A stretch of DNA of 51,315 nucleotides, taken from the NCBI RefSeq assembly GCF_005402965.1, contig NZ_BJCF01000034.1:1-51315 (forward strand). The letters run 5' to 3'. The DNA is from Dolichospermum planctonicum. GTDB lineage: Bacteria > Cyanobacteriota > Cyanobacteriia > Cyanobacteriales > Nostocaceae. Each line of letters opens with the position of its first letter. Position 1 is the first letter of the stretch. This document shows positions 1 through 7,870 of this stretch, in pieces. The notes under the pieces were generated by a model that saw only the letters and a program-made list of their open reading frames with translations, ran no database searches and was not told the DNA's origin. The position numbers and the translations under genes were made by a program.

Positions 1-144
1 CGAAACTCAAAACACTGTCAAGCCCCCCGGCTGAAATTACCGAAACTCGTGAAATTATTGATAAAATTCTCAATAATCATGAGAATGAACCCCCCTTTAT
101 TGAGAAAGTTCTTTTTTGTCAAAGTCCCATACAAATAACTTATA
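1..144. repeat. Direct repeat, copy 1
   Basis: The first 144 bases recur at 308-451 in the same orientation with a single difference (C at 128 versus T at 435). The copies are 307 bases apart from start to start. Such near-identity points to a recent duplication. The repeat unit has an open frame in both copies (residues such as EITETREIIDKIL), so it seems to be a piece of a former gene rather than pure intergenic DNA. Confidence 0.95.
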
Positions 145-477
145 TCCCGATAACAAAATCTGCAAATTATTTAATCAATCTTGTAATTCATCAAGTTGAG
201 GTTGATATTCCCCTGCTGCGGAGATTTATTCTGGAAATAATAATATTAGTAATTAAAAACTCTATATATATGGGCGCACTATTTCCCACCAATAACATCA
301 TCATACCCGAAACTCAAAACACTGTCAAGCCCCCCGGCTGAAATTACCGAAACTCGTGAAATTATTGATAAAATTCTCAATAATCATGAGAATGAACCCC
401 CCTTTATTGAGAAAGTTCTTTTTTGTCAAAGTCCTATACAAATAACTTATACATTGACTAATGTGTTTAATGCTTAA
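3..477 (+). pseudogene. Remnant of an unidentified protein gene, broken by an internal duplication
   Basis: A frame is open from position 3 (running in from outside the window) to a TGA at 339-341. The second repeat copy carries the same peptide in another frame, open from 253 to a TAA at 475-477. Both contain a shared segment of about 45 residues including EITETREIIDKIL and EPPFIEKVLFCQSP. The first frame continues after the repeat with a hydrophobic stretch. I do not recognise the family. The frame shift between copies and the lack of a start codon suggest a decayed gene end. It could instead be the genuine 3' end of a gene that begins upstream. Confidence 0.4.
308..451. repeat. Direct repeat, copy 2
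   Basis: Second copy of the 144-base unit. Because the offset (307) is not a multiple of three, the two copies are read in different frames, so the duplication must have broken whatever gene was there. The copy ends about 20 bases before the stop codon of the neighbouring minus-strand gene. Confidence 0.95.
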
Positions 478-1154
478 ATTTTAGTAATTTGAGGATCTAA
501 AATCATGCGTGTACCAGTATTATCTACATGATAGGTCCAGAATTGGCTTTTAACTTTAACAATTACTTCCCAACCTGGAATGGGATCAAAAATTTGAGCG
601 CAAACTTCACCGAAATTAAAAACACAGGAATTACTAAAAGTTTTCTGAGTTGACTGGGTAATTTTCAGGTAATTTACTGCTAAACCAGAACGTTTAGAAG
701 CATCACTCAAAACCGTATTAGCGATTTTTTTCGATAATTTGTGAGTAGTGATTTTTGGATCTAAGAGAATTTGTGAATTAGATTTATTGACATGATAAAT
801 CCAAGATTGTTCTTGTAACCTTACAGTTATAGTCCAACCGGGGATAGGATTATATTCCCTGGTACAAACTTCTCCAAATTTAAAAATACAGGGATTACTA
901 AAAATAGTAGATGTAACTTGAGTAATTTGCAAATCAGAAACTTTTATCCCAGAACGTTTAGAAGCATCCCTGAGAACAGCTTGAGAGATAGATTTAGGTA
1001 AAATATTTTGATTTTGGCTTAACTGCAACCCTTCTAAACTTTGAGCATTTGCAAATGTAGCATTTTCAGTTACACCTAAATTACAGGCAATAGGTAATAA
1101 GCAAAAGGTAATAGGTAAGAGTAATGACAACCGACAAATGAAGTTCATAACCAT
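474..1154 (-). CDS. Secreted protein with two homologous repeats, function unknown
   Basis: 226 residues. The N-terminus is a signal peptide (hydrophobic core about residues 8-24) ending near LLPIAC, which resembles a weak lipobox. Two homologous domains of about 75 residues follow, each with DASKRSG, a pair of cysteines around FGEVC, a PIPGW motif and W-x-YHV near the end. The conserved cysteine pair in each repeat suggests a disulfide in the periplasm or outside the cell. The part of the signal peptide encoded around 1085-1120 is built from a GGTAATAGGTAAT-like short repeat, common in these genomes, so the leader may have been reshaped by repeat DNA. A second in-frame ATG lies two codons downstream and no clear ribosome site separates them. 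I do not recognise a function. Confidence 0.75.
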   Translation of the reverse strand: MVMNFICRLSLLLPITFCLLPIACNLGVTENATFANAQSLEGLQLSQNQNILPKSISQAVLRDASKRSGIKVSDLQITQVTSTIFSNPCIFKFGEVCTREYNPIPGWTITVRLQEQSWIYHVNKSNSQILLDPKITTHKLSKKIANTVLSDASKRSGLAVNYLKITQSTQKTFSNSCVFNFGEVCAQIFDPIPGWEVIVKVKSQFWTYHVDNTGTRMILDPQITKI

Positions 1155-1242
1155 ATAAATTAATAATTCAATGCTGAATTAAACTGAACTTGACAACTTA
1201 AATGAAAACTTACAAAACTTACAAATAAATAATCTTTTACCC

Positions 1243-2532
1243 TCATTCCTCCGTGTTCTCTGTGTCCTCTGTGGTTCGTTCCAAATTAATTTTTCCCATT
1301 GCCAAAAGTGCCGTTCCATAGGCTGCTTCCGTATTTTTTGATAAAACAATAGGTACTTTTAAATAACGTTGACGAATAGCAGTCCAAGTAGAATTTGCAG
1401 CACCACCACCGGCTGTATAAATATGAGTTAAAGGGTCTGCACCGAGATTTTGTAAAAGTTCATATCCTTTAGTTTCTATTCTAGCCATACCTTCTAATAA
1501 ACCATGCAGAAATTCCTGATTTTGATCTGGACGTGGTTCTAGTTTTGGTAATAATTGGGGATCATTAATCGGAAAGCGATCGCCTGGTTTCAACAATGGA
1601 TAATAATCTAACACACTGGCTTGAGTTGGATCAATGTCGGCACTTAACTGGACTAACTCTAGATCGCTAAAAAAATGTTTTAACACAGCACCACCCGTAT
1701 TAGAAGCACCTCCAGTTAACCACAAATCACCTAAACGATGGCTATAAATTCCATATCGCGCATTTTCAATTCTATGGCGGCTTAGAAGTTTCAATACCAA
1801 AGTTGACCCTAGGGAAGTTACTGCTTCCCCCGGAAATTTAGCTCCACTGGCTAGAAAAGCCGCAATACTGTCTGTCGTACCTGCAACCACCAAACAATGG
1901 GCTTTAAAGCCAAATTCAGCGGCTATATGTGGAAGTAATTCACCAATGGGTATTCCTGGTGGGAAGACTTGGGGTAAATTGAGGGGAATTTGTAGCCGTT
2001 CTAGCCATTCTGGATATTGCAATTTTTCCACATCATAACCCAGTTTTAAAGCGTTGTGGTAGTCGCTAATACCTAACCTTCCATGCAGCAGAAAACCCAA
2101 CCAATCGGCTTGATGCAGTAAATATCTAGCATTTATAAAAGAAGGTAATTCTTGCATCCAGAGGAGTTTCGCTAGACTTGATGTAGCACTTAACACGGTA
2201 TGATTGGCTGGTGCAATTTGGCTCAACCGTTCTAAAGCCATAGCTCCCCGACCGTCGTTGTACAATAGGGGCGCGTCCACTGGCTTTCCACTGTCATCAG
2301 TCAGCAAAATAGTGGAAGAAGTGCCATTAATGGCAATAGTCCCGATTTCCTGCCTGAAAACCTGCGGAATTTGCCCTAATAGACTCCATAAAGCCTCAGT
2401 CCAGCATTTTACCCAATCAATAGTCCCAACGTGCCAATGATGGCGCATGGCGGATACAATACGACCTTGTTGATCAATTACCACACCTCGCGCGCCGGAA
2501 GTGCCAAAGTCAATACCCAGGGATAAAGTCAT
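1243..2532 (-). CDS. FGGY-family carbohydrate kinase (cyanobacterial D-ribulose/xylulose kinase type)
   Basis: Phosphorylates a sugar with ATP. The N-terminus has the FGGY phosphate-1 motif GIDFGTSGARG, then YNDGRG and, near the C-terminus, the adenosine-loop region TAGGGAANSTW. The SGAR variant of the first motif matches the cyanobacterial and plastid enzymes (Synechococcus SePSK and Arabidopsis XK-1), described as preferring D-ribulose; the substrate here is inferred. I chose the ATG at 2532 because it puts the nucleotide-binding motif four residues from the start. An upstream extension of 42 residues to 2658 is open but unlike the family. The last residues (about ERTTEDTENTEE) are encoded by a dispersed repeat, so the native C-terminus has probably been replaced. 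Confidence 0.88.
   Translation of the reverse strand: MTLSLGIDFGTSGARGVVIDQQGRIVSAMRHHWHVGTIDWVKCWTEALWSLLGQIPQVFRQEIGTIAINGTSSTILLTDDSGKPVDAPLLYNDGRGAMALERLSQIAPANHTVLSATSSLAKLLWMQELPSFINARYLLHQADWLGFLLHGRLGISDYHNALKLGYDVEKLQYPEWLERLQIPLNLPQVFPPGIPIGELLPHIAAEFGFKAHCLVVAGTTDSIAAFLASGAKFPGEAVTSLGSTLVLKLLSRHRIENARYGIYSHRLGDLWLTGGASNTGGAVLKHFFSDLELVQLSADIDPTQASVLDYYPLLKPGDRFPINDPQLLPKLEPRPDQNQEFLHGLLEGMARIETKGYELLQNLGADPLTHIYTAGGGAANSTWTAIRQRYLKVPIVLSKNTEAAYGTALLAMGKINLERTTEDTENTEE
1247..1285. repeat. Dispersed repeat (CACAGAGGACACAGAGAA family) inside a gene end
   Basis: On the minus strand this reads ACCACAGAGGACACAGAGAA and continues into an A/G-rich stretch. Related copies occur near 17147, 17763, 29090, 32198 and 46016. 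Here the copy is read through as the C-terminus of the sugar kinase. Confidence 0.8.
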
Positions 2533-2710
2533 GAGGGAGTAGGGGAGTTGGGGTTTGAAACGGAAAGATGATTTTTTGCTCACCAATGACCACTGACTAA
2601 TTACGGTTTTTGTTGCATCTTGTAACAAGATGTTTCCTAATTTTGGTAAAACAGTCAAAAGTAGTAAGCAGAGTCTTGAAAATTAAGTTCAACTTAGGAG
2701 GATTTCTATC

Positions 2711-2806
2711 ATGCCTATCTCAGATACTCAAGTTTACATTGCTTTGGCTGTAGCACTAATTCCAGGAATTTTAGCTTGGCGTTTAGCTACAGAACTATAC
2801 AAATAG
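2711..2806 (+). CDS. psaM: Photosystem I reaction centre subunit XII (PsaM)
   Basis: 31 residues beginning [12 protein letters not shown] and ending ATELYK, matching the full length and sequence style of cyanobacterial PsaM. It is a single-helix subunit of photosystem I, located near the trimer interface. A strong ribosome site, AGGAGG at 2696-2701, lies ten bases upstream of the ATG. The gene stands alone between the minus-strand sugar kinase and a plus-strand conserved gene. It is followed by a long hairpin at 2854-2913. Confidence 0.96.
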   Translation: MPISDTQVYIALAVALIPGILAWRLATELYK

Positions 2807-2853
2807 TACCAGAGTCATGTAATTCTGTTCCCGGTTATCAACTCTAGTATGGT

Positions 2854-2913
2854 AAGGTGTAGTTTCCAAACACTCATGGCTCTGGGCTAGGAGGATTTTG
2901 GAAATTGCACCTT
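2854..2913 (+). other. Long RNA hairpin downstream of psaM
   Basis: Bases 2854-2870 can pair with 2897-2913 over 17 consecutive positions, two of them G-U, around a 26-base loop. No T-run follows, so it is not a standard intrinsic terminator. It could protect or end the short psaM transcript, or be a mobile palindromic repeat. The wobble pairs favour the plus strand as the structured RNA. Confidence 0.7.
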
Positions 2914-3074
2914 AATTAATTTACCTGTAATTTACTTGGTAATATTTTTTCATCTTCACATTTGTTTAAATTTACGAAAAATGAAGTAATATAACAGCTA
3001 AACTAAACCGCAATTAGCACCTGTTTGCTTTTGACGGTAGTTGCCGTAAATCATGCAAGCCTTTTCTTACTATC

Positions 3075-3485
3075 ATGAATGCGTTTCAACCATTTAGACC
3101 TCCTATACAGCCAGTAGAACAACGGCGAAATGTACCACGACCTAAACGATATTTACGCCAACGCGCTTACCAGGTAATGGCACTGGAAACTACAGCTAAA
3201 GTAGCAGTTAATACAGTTATTGGGGCAGCAGCGGTTTCTGCTCTAGTACAATTGTTACCTTACCATTGGTTACAACAGGACAAGCTGCGGGAAATACGTA
3301 CCGAAGTTAAAGTCATGGAAGGGCGTGTCCAGAATTTGCAGACGGAATTTAGTCGCAATTTTGATCCTGGACAAGCTCAGAGTATTATGCAGCAAAAATC
3401 ATACCGATTTACAGCAAATCAGCGTCCAGTTATCTTGATGAATCAAGATCAGACTGTCACGGAACAATCTGATTCAGTTCCATAA
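3075..3485 (+). CDS. Conserved cyanobacterial membrane-anchored protein, function unknown
   Basis: 136 residues. A basic, proline-rich N-terminus (RPKRYLRQRAYQ) precedes one hydrophobic segment at about residues 42-62 (VAVNTVIGAAAVSALVQLL). A short coiled-coil-like stretch follows (LREIRTEVKVMEGRVQNLQTEF). The layout (short cytosolic part, one membrane helix, coiled coil) resembles small division or membrane-scaffold proteins, but no specific motif supports that. The TATC spacer before the ATG has no strong ribosome site. Confidence 0.75.
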   Translation: MNAFQPFRPPIQPVEQRRNVPRPKRYLRQRAYQVMALETTAKVAVNTVIGAAAVSALVQLLPYHWLQQDKLREIRTEVKVMEGRVQNLQTEFSRNFDPGQAQSIMQQKSYRFTANQRPVILMNQDQTVTEQSDSVP

Positions 3486-3658
3486 AAGTGCAGAAAATAT
3501 ATTAATCATCATGGTTATTAGGGTGACTATCAAGGGTATAAGTTTTGATTTAGTGAGAAAATTCAAATTTTCCAGATGGTTTCACAAATGACTTCCAAAA
3601 TCCTGACTACTGAATTTAGCTATCTACCAAATTTACCAAATTAGTCTTCTTATTCTTC

Positions 3659-4369
3659 TTATTCTTCAAAAAATAGCAACTCGTTTAACCAGTTTTCGAT
3701 TTGTAACCGTAAACTATAACTGAAACCAGCTTGATTCTTTAAAGATGGCAATTCTGCTAATGCGCGACGGTAATCAGCGATCGCACAATTCCAATCACCC
3801 CAGAGATGATAAGTACGTCCGCGTTCAGCCCAAATGTGTCCTTTGAGTTGACCAAAAAGTAGAGCAGTTTCTAAATTCTCAATGGCTTCTGCATATTCAC
3901 CCAAATCCCGTAAAGTAATGCTGCGATTAATCCAAGCCCGAACATGATGAGGATTTAAATCCAATGCTTGTTCATAATCAGCTAATGCGTCCATTAATTG
4001 ACCAGAAGCGGCGTAATAATTAGCTCTATTATTGTAGGCACTAGCTAATTTAGAATTTAAGTCTAGGGCTTTGTTATAATCACAGAGAGCTTTGTCTCCG
4101 TCACCACTTTGAAAATAAATCAGACCTCGGTTATTGTAATCAACAGCATTTTCAGGATGGTTGTCAATGAGATGACTTAAAAGAGCGATCGCTTTGGTAT
4201 AATCTCCTTGTTGTGCTAATTTCAAAGCACAAGAGCGTAAATAGCGTTGTTCCAACATTGGTTCATTACCATCCGGTAACGGCGCACATTGATGACAAGG
4301 ATTGTTTGTACTAAAAAAGCATACTAGACTGTTTGGGATACCAGAATTTAAAAAAGATTGCTTACTCAT
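3659..4369 (-). CDS. Tetratricopeptide-repeat protein
   Basis: 236 residues with about five TPR units from residue 50 onward (for example AVDYNNRGLIYFQSGDGDKAL and ASAYNNRANYYAASGQLMDAL), which form a helical protein-binding scaffold. The N-terminal 40 residues contain a CHQC pair that might bind a metal. I chose the ATG at 4369, preceded by GGGAAG, over a TTG at 4402. No signal peptide is obvious, so the protein is probably cytoplasmic. Its partner is unknown. Confidence 0.85.
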   Translation of the reverse strand: MSKQSFLNSGIPNSLVCFFSTNNPCHQCAPLPDGNEPMLEQRYLRSCALKLAQQGDYTKAIALLSHLIDNHPENAVDYNNRGLIYFQSGDGDKALCDYNKALDLNSKLASAYNNRANYYAASGQLMDALADYEQALDLNPHHVRAWINRSITLRDLGEYAEAIENLETALLFGQLKGHIWAERGRTYHLWGDWNCAIADYRRALAELPSLKNQAGFSYSLRLQIENWLNELLFFEE

Positions 4370-4798
4370 TATCTTCCCTATTTGATTTACTCGGTTTGTC
4401 AAATGAAGTTATAGTTTTCCGGTCGTGATGGCTCTAGGATTGTTGAAGGACGTAGATTCTACATCCTCAAACCATATCAGCCATAAATCTAATAATGTAT
4501 ACTTCATACCCAAGTTCAATTCCAGAATCAGTAAAAATCTGAAGAATTGAAGTGTAAATTTTCAAGATGACAGACAAAAAGCCAGAAGTAAGAGTTTGCG
4601 TTCCTTAATTAAGACAGAATAAGTAAGATTTTATTAATGACAACCAATTAACTAAGTAGGTGAATGGAAAAAAACGACATAAGTAACGAAAAGTAAAGTT
4701 GCCCAAAACCTCTTCCCAGTTAAGAGTAAAGAGTTCCCTTGTCATAACGACAATTTTTAACGCCAACCTACTTACCAATTTTAGAAGAGACATTTCCC
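4370..4798. other. Divergent intergenic region with an imperfect hairpin
   Basis: About 430 bases between the minus-strand TPR gene and the plus-strand gene at 4799, so it should hold both promoters. An imperfect inverted repeat sits at 4448-4465 (GGACGTA, loop GATTC, TACATCC, one mismatch). A minus-strand open frame at 4605-4811 has no family features and overlaps the start of the next gene. I see no small gene. Confidence 0.5.
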
Positions 4799-5263
4799 AT
4801 GACAACAACAATTTCTTATGCTGATGCTACCGATCTCAATACTGATGACTATATTGTTCTTGGTTTAGCTACGTGCTTCTATAAAGAAGATGGGGAAGTG
4901 CATCAAATTGAAGTGATAGAACCCATTCCTTCCGCAGCATTAGAAGCCCTATGGAAAAACATTCCCACCTCTTACAGGCTGGCTTATGCAACGAATTTAG
5001 GATCTGTGTTAGATGGTGATAAAATGCTATTGCCAGAAGGCTTCCCAGAATCAGCGCAATTTGGTGATGAATTTGCATTGAGGTTATTTTCTGCGGCTCG
5101 TACCTACAAGCGCCGTGAAGCCTCCCAAAATCTGATTCCTCTGGGAACAACTAAAACGGATTTGAATTATTCCACAGAGCGCAAACGGGTACTGAATGCA
5201 GCCAGAGTGGTTACTAAAGAAGATAACATCAAACAACATTCCCACACTCACAAAGTTCTTTAA
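4799..5263 (+). CDS. Conserved hypothetical protein
   Basis: 154 residues, soluble, with no signal peptide or membrane helix. The first 90 residues are acidic and compact (DDYIVLGLATCFYKEDGEVHQ). The last 50 are basic and end in a His-rich tail (KQHSHTHKVL). I do not recognise a domain. The gene lies 12 bases upstream of a glutathione S-transferase in the same direction, so the two are probably cotranscribed, hinting at a stress or detoxification setting. Confidence 0.75.
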   Translation: MTTTISYADATDLNTDDYIVLGLATCFYKEDGEVHQIEVIEPIPSAALEALWKNIPTSYRLAYATNLGSVLDGDKMLLPEGFPESAQFGDEFALRLFSAARTYKRREASQNLIPLGTTKTDLNYSTERKRVLNAARVVTKEDNIKQHSHTHKVL

Positions 5264-5275
5264 TTTCAGATAACT

Positions 5276-5833
5276 ATGTTGAAACTTTATGGTGGTAGTC
5301 GTAGTCGGGCTGCAATTATCCAGTGGTATTTAGAAGAACTGGAAGTTCCTTATGAGTTCGTTCTACTCGATATGCAAGCAGGAGAACATATCCAGCCTGA
5401 TTTCTTGAAAATTAACCCTATGGGTAAAGTCCCCGCTATCGTTGATGGTGATTTTCAGCTTTGGGAATCAGGGGCTATTTTACTTTATTTGGCGGATAAA
5501 TACGGTAAAACCGCTTTTTCATTAGAGGAGAAAGCTATCTTTACCCAGTGGGTATTATTTGCCAATTCCAGTTTAGGAACAGGTATTTTCATAGAAGCCA
5601 ATCGTCAGCGAGAAATGCCACGATTATTAACTCCTTTGAATGAAATTTTGGAAAAACAGCCTTTTTTGCTGGGTAATGATTTTACCGTTGCAGATGTGGC
5701 TGTGGGATCAATTCTTTCTTATATTCCGATTATGCTCAAGTTAGATTTGAGTGCTTACCCAGCCATTGTGAATTATATTCAGTCTATGTCTGAACGCCCC
5801 GCATTTCAAAAAAGCATTGGTGGACGGAAGTAA
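5276..5833 (+). CDS. Glutathione S-transferase
   Basis: 185 residues. A thioredoxin-like N-terminal domain (MLKLYGGSRSRAAIIQWYLEEL) carries a serine/arginine motif at the usual catalytic site. It is followed by the cis-proline segment GKVPAIVD and the glutathione-contacting WESGAIL. The helical C-terminal domain contains FTVADVAVGSIL, the N-capping motif of the family. It should conjugate or reduce substrates with glutathione in the cytosol. It is slightly shorter than typical GSTs (about 200) but both domains appear complete. The gene is second in a likely two-gene operon. Confidence 0.92.
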   Translation: MLKLYGGSRSRAAIIQWYLEELEVPYEFVLLDMQAGEHIQPDFLKINPMGKVPAIVDGDFQLWESGAILLYLADKYGKTAFSLEEKAIFTQWVLFANSSLGTGIFIEANRQREMPRLLTPLNEILEKQPFLLGNDFTVADVAVGSILSYIPIMLKLDLSAYPAIVNYIQSMSERPAFQKSIGGRK

Positions 5834-5910
5834 TTAATTAATAATTAATAATTGATAATTATCAATTGTTAATTATATAGGGGATTATCATAAGGGTGAG
5901 GTACAATTTT

Positions 5911-6067
5911 AGCGGGCAAGATGCCCGCACCACAATATTTTCACCACAATATTTTCACCACAAGATTTTTATCACAAGATTTTTATCACAAGATTTTCAC
6001 CACAAGATTTTCACCACAAAATTTTCACCACAAAATTTTCACCACAATATTTTCACCACAATATTTT
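5911..6067. repeat. GGGCAAGATGCCC palindrome followed by about ten 14-bp tandem repeats
   Basis: A perfect 7-bp inverted repeat, GCGGGCA-AGA-TGCCCGC, at 5912-5928 is the head of a dispersed element also found at 9893 and three times at 18498-18680. Behind it, 5928-6067 is a tandem array with unit CACCACAATATTTT (variants AAGA, AAAA, and ATCA for CACC), exactly ten units of 14 bases. In other copies the CACAAGATTTT tail occurs once, so the array is an amplification of that tail. An open frame through it is low-complexity and not a gene. Confidence 0.9.
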
Positions 6068-6113
6068 TATCATTAATATCTGTACCTCATAATATCGGAA
6101 ACTGCTGTATTTT

Positions 6114-6605
6114 CTAACGATAATTTGTAAATTGTAAGGCAACGGGGAAGTCCTCTTGTTTAAGACGTTGAATAACAAGTTGTAAATCATCTTTTGATTT
6201 AGCTGTCACCCGCACAGCGTCACCTTGAATCGATGCTTGAACCTTCTTAATTTCGTCTCGAATCAACTTGGAAATTTGTTTAGCAATTTCTTGGCTGATA
6301 CCTTTTTTCAGAGTAATTTCTTGCCTAACACGGTTGCCGCTGGCAGATTCAATTTTACCAAATTCAAAGATTTTTTGGGAAAGATTACGCTTGGCGGCTT
6401 TTTCCCGCAGAATGGTATGGACAGATTCTAAAGTAAAGTCACTGTCAGTACCAATAGTAATTTTTTCTTCGCTTAATTCAACTGTGGTTTGAGTGTCTTT
6501 AAGATCATAACGGCTTTTAACATCTCTGATGACTTGATCAATAGTATTAACTAATTCTTGTCTATCAAAGTCACTGACGATATCAAAGGAAAAAGTAGAG
6601 GCCAT
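6114..6605 (-). CDS. YajQ-family nucleotide-binding protein
   Basis: 163 residues, the full family length. Starts [22 protein letters not shown] and contains SRYDLKDT and [18 protein letters not shown], all YajQ hallmarks. The family folds into two ferredoxin-like domains. Members bind nucleotides; some bind cyclic di-GMP and act as gene-regulatory partners. The precise role in cyanobacteria is not established. No cotranscribed partner is evident: 103 bases separate it from the gene at 6709. Confidence 0.93.
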   Translation of the reverse strand: MASTFSFDIVSDFDRQELVNTIDQVIRDVKSRYDLKDTQTTVELSEEKITIGTDSDFTLESVHTILREKAAKRNLSQKIFEFGKIESASGNRVRQEITLKKGISQEIAKQISKLIRDEIKKVQASIQGDAVRVTAKSKDDLQLVIQRLKQEDFPVALQFTNYR

Positions 6606-6708
6606 AAATAAAATTGGTAATTGGTAATGGGGAAGAGGAAACAGGAAACAGGGAACAGGGAACAGGGAAGATTAAAAATAAATATTTTCCTTATTCCCTT
6701 TTACCTAA

Positions 6709-7125
6709 TTATTTAATTTGCATGAGACTGAGGTAAAACAGAGTTCCAGAACTAAAAGAAGCAATACCAAACATGAGTGATCTCAACAAAGGTATATTGG
6801 CAATATAGAAAATAGAGTATAGCAAACGAGCAATGATAAAGATGATCGCTGCATTCCCCCCTTGGGGAGAATTTACCCCAGTAACATAAGCCATTAAAGC
6901 TGCCGCTGCAAAAACCATAAATCCTTCAAAAGAGTTTTCATGGGCCCATGTTGCCCGTTGGGCATAGGGTGGTAGCTTGTCAAACATGGCGCGGGGAGCA
7001 GAAAGATCATATCCTATCTGCACTCTAGCAAAAGCTACTAATAAATAGGGTACATAAATGAGAATAGCCGCGACGACAATAGAGGATAAAAAGATAGCAG
7101 GTACTGGTAATTGAGATAGAGACAT
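6709..7125 (-). CDS. MAPEG-family membrane protein
   Basis: 138 residues with four hydrophobic helices (about residues 10-30, 68-88, 92-108, 115-135). The conserved ENSFEGF stretch around residue 63 and an arginine/tyrosine-bearing third helix (IARLLYSIFYIANIP) mark the MAPEG superfamily (membrane-associated proteins in eicosanoid and glutathione metabolism). Bacterial members have glutathione-dependent transferase or peroxidase activity or none known. The space before the next gene holds short AACAGGG tandem repeats (6642-6670). Confidence 0.87.
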   Translation of the reverse strand: MSLSQLPVPAIFLSSIVVAAILIYVPYLLVAFARVQIGYDLSAPRAMFDKLPPYAQRATWAHENSFEGFMVFAAAALMAYVTGVNSPQGGNAAIIFIIARLLYSIFYIANIPLLRSLMFGIASFSSGTLFYLSLMQIK

Positions 7126-7263
7126 GAAATTAATTTAACAGGGTAATTGGTTTGTCCTTGATCTATTGATTGTCAATGGATAAAGGGTAATTTAGTCAAG
7201 TTATTACCCATTACCCAATGATCATTTCCCATCTCTATCATTAGCTTTGCGTGAGGATTCACC

Positions 7264-7767
7264 CTAGTCAAAGTAGAAAAGTGTTACCACTTTTCGTTGT
7301 TCTTCTGCATCACTACAGGTTTGTAAGAGAGTGCGACTATCGTGAAATGCAAAGCAAATTAATTGTTGACAACGAGAGACAATTTCCTTATTACATAAGT
7401 AACTCGCTTCAGCCAGAGACAGGTTATCATTGCTGGGGTTTTCCACCAGGTGCATGACCTCTTCTAGCTGCTGGCGTGATTCTTGGGGTTGACGTTCCAA
7501 ACTCTGGGGTAAAATGACCGTGAGTAAGTTGGGGTCAGCCTTTGTTGCGCCCCGGATGGCCGCAGAGTTTGTGCCTGTAGCACCAGAAGTAATGATCCGG
7601 TTGCCCGATAGGATTAGGGCATAAGCCATCATTTCAATGAGCTTCTGATGAGTAATTGGCACATGACGAGAACCTAGCAAAGCTATCCGCTTAGAACCTG
7701 TTTGCTGGATAGTTGCTAGTTCTTGGGCTAATGTATCGAGGTTGATAGTTTCTATTGACTGACTCAA
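7264..7767 (-). CDS. DprA/SLOG-like Rossmann-fold protein
   Basis: 167 residues. The core has LLGSRHVPITHQKL, then SGNRIITSGATGTNSAAIRGA, which corresponds to the GSR and SGGA-x-GID-x-A motifs of DprA/Smf and related SLOG proteins. DprA loads RecA on incoming DNA during transformation, but this protein is only about the Rossmann core and lacks the N- and C-terminal domains of full DprA, so a nucleotide-sensing role is equally possible. The only usable start in frame is TTG at 7767, since a stop lies four codons upstream and the first ATG falls inside the core. Confidence 0.8.
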   Translation of the reverse strand: MSQSIETINLDTLAQELATIQQTGSKRIALLGSRHVPITHQKLIEMMAYALILSGNRIITSGATGTNSAAIRGATKADPNLLTVILPQSLERQPQESRQQLEEVMHLVENPSNDNLSLAEASYLCNKEIVSRCQQLICFAFHDSRTLLQTCSDAEEQRKVVTLFYFD

Positions 7768-7870
7768 AGATAAAAATCATGAGATTAAACAACCCAGATA
7801 TTGTACCAAACAGCGTGTAGATAAGACACTAACCAGAGTTACATCTTGCTACAATTTATTTGTTAGTTAT

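Noticed and set aside
4605-4811. 68-residue minus-strand open frame
   Set aside because: Overlaps the start region of the gene at 4799, has no family-like motif, and lies where promoters for two divergent genes are expected.
5928-6067. CRISPR array or iteron origin
   Set aside because: Units of 14 bases are contiguous without spacers, and no replication gene is nearby.
5896-6117. 73-residue plus-strand frame through the tandem repeat
   Set aside because: Its protein is simply the translated 14-bp repeat (FSPQ/FHHKIF periodicity); there is no independent coding signal.
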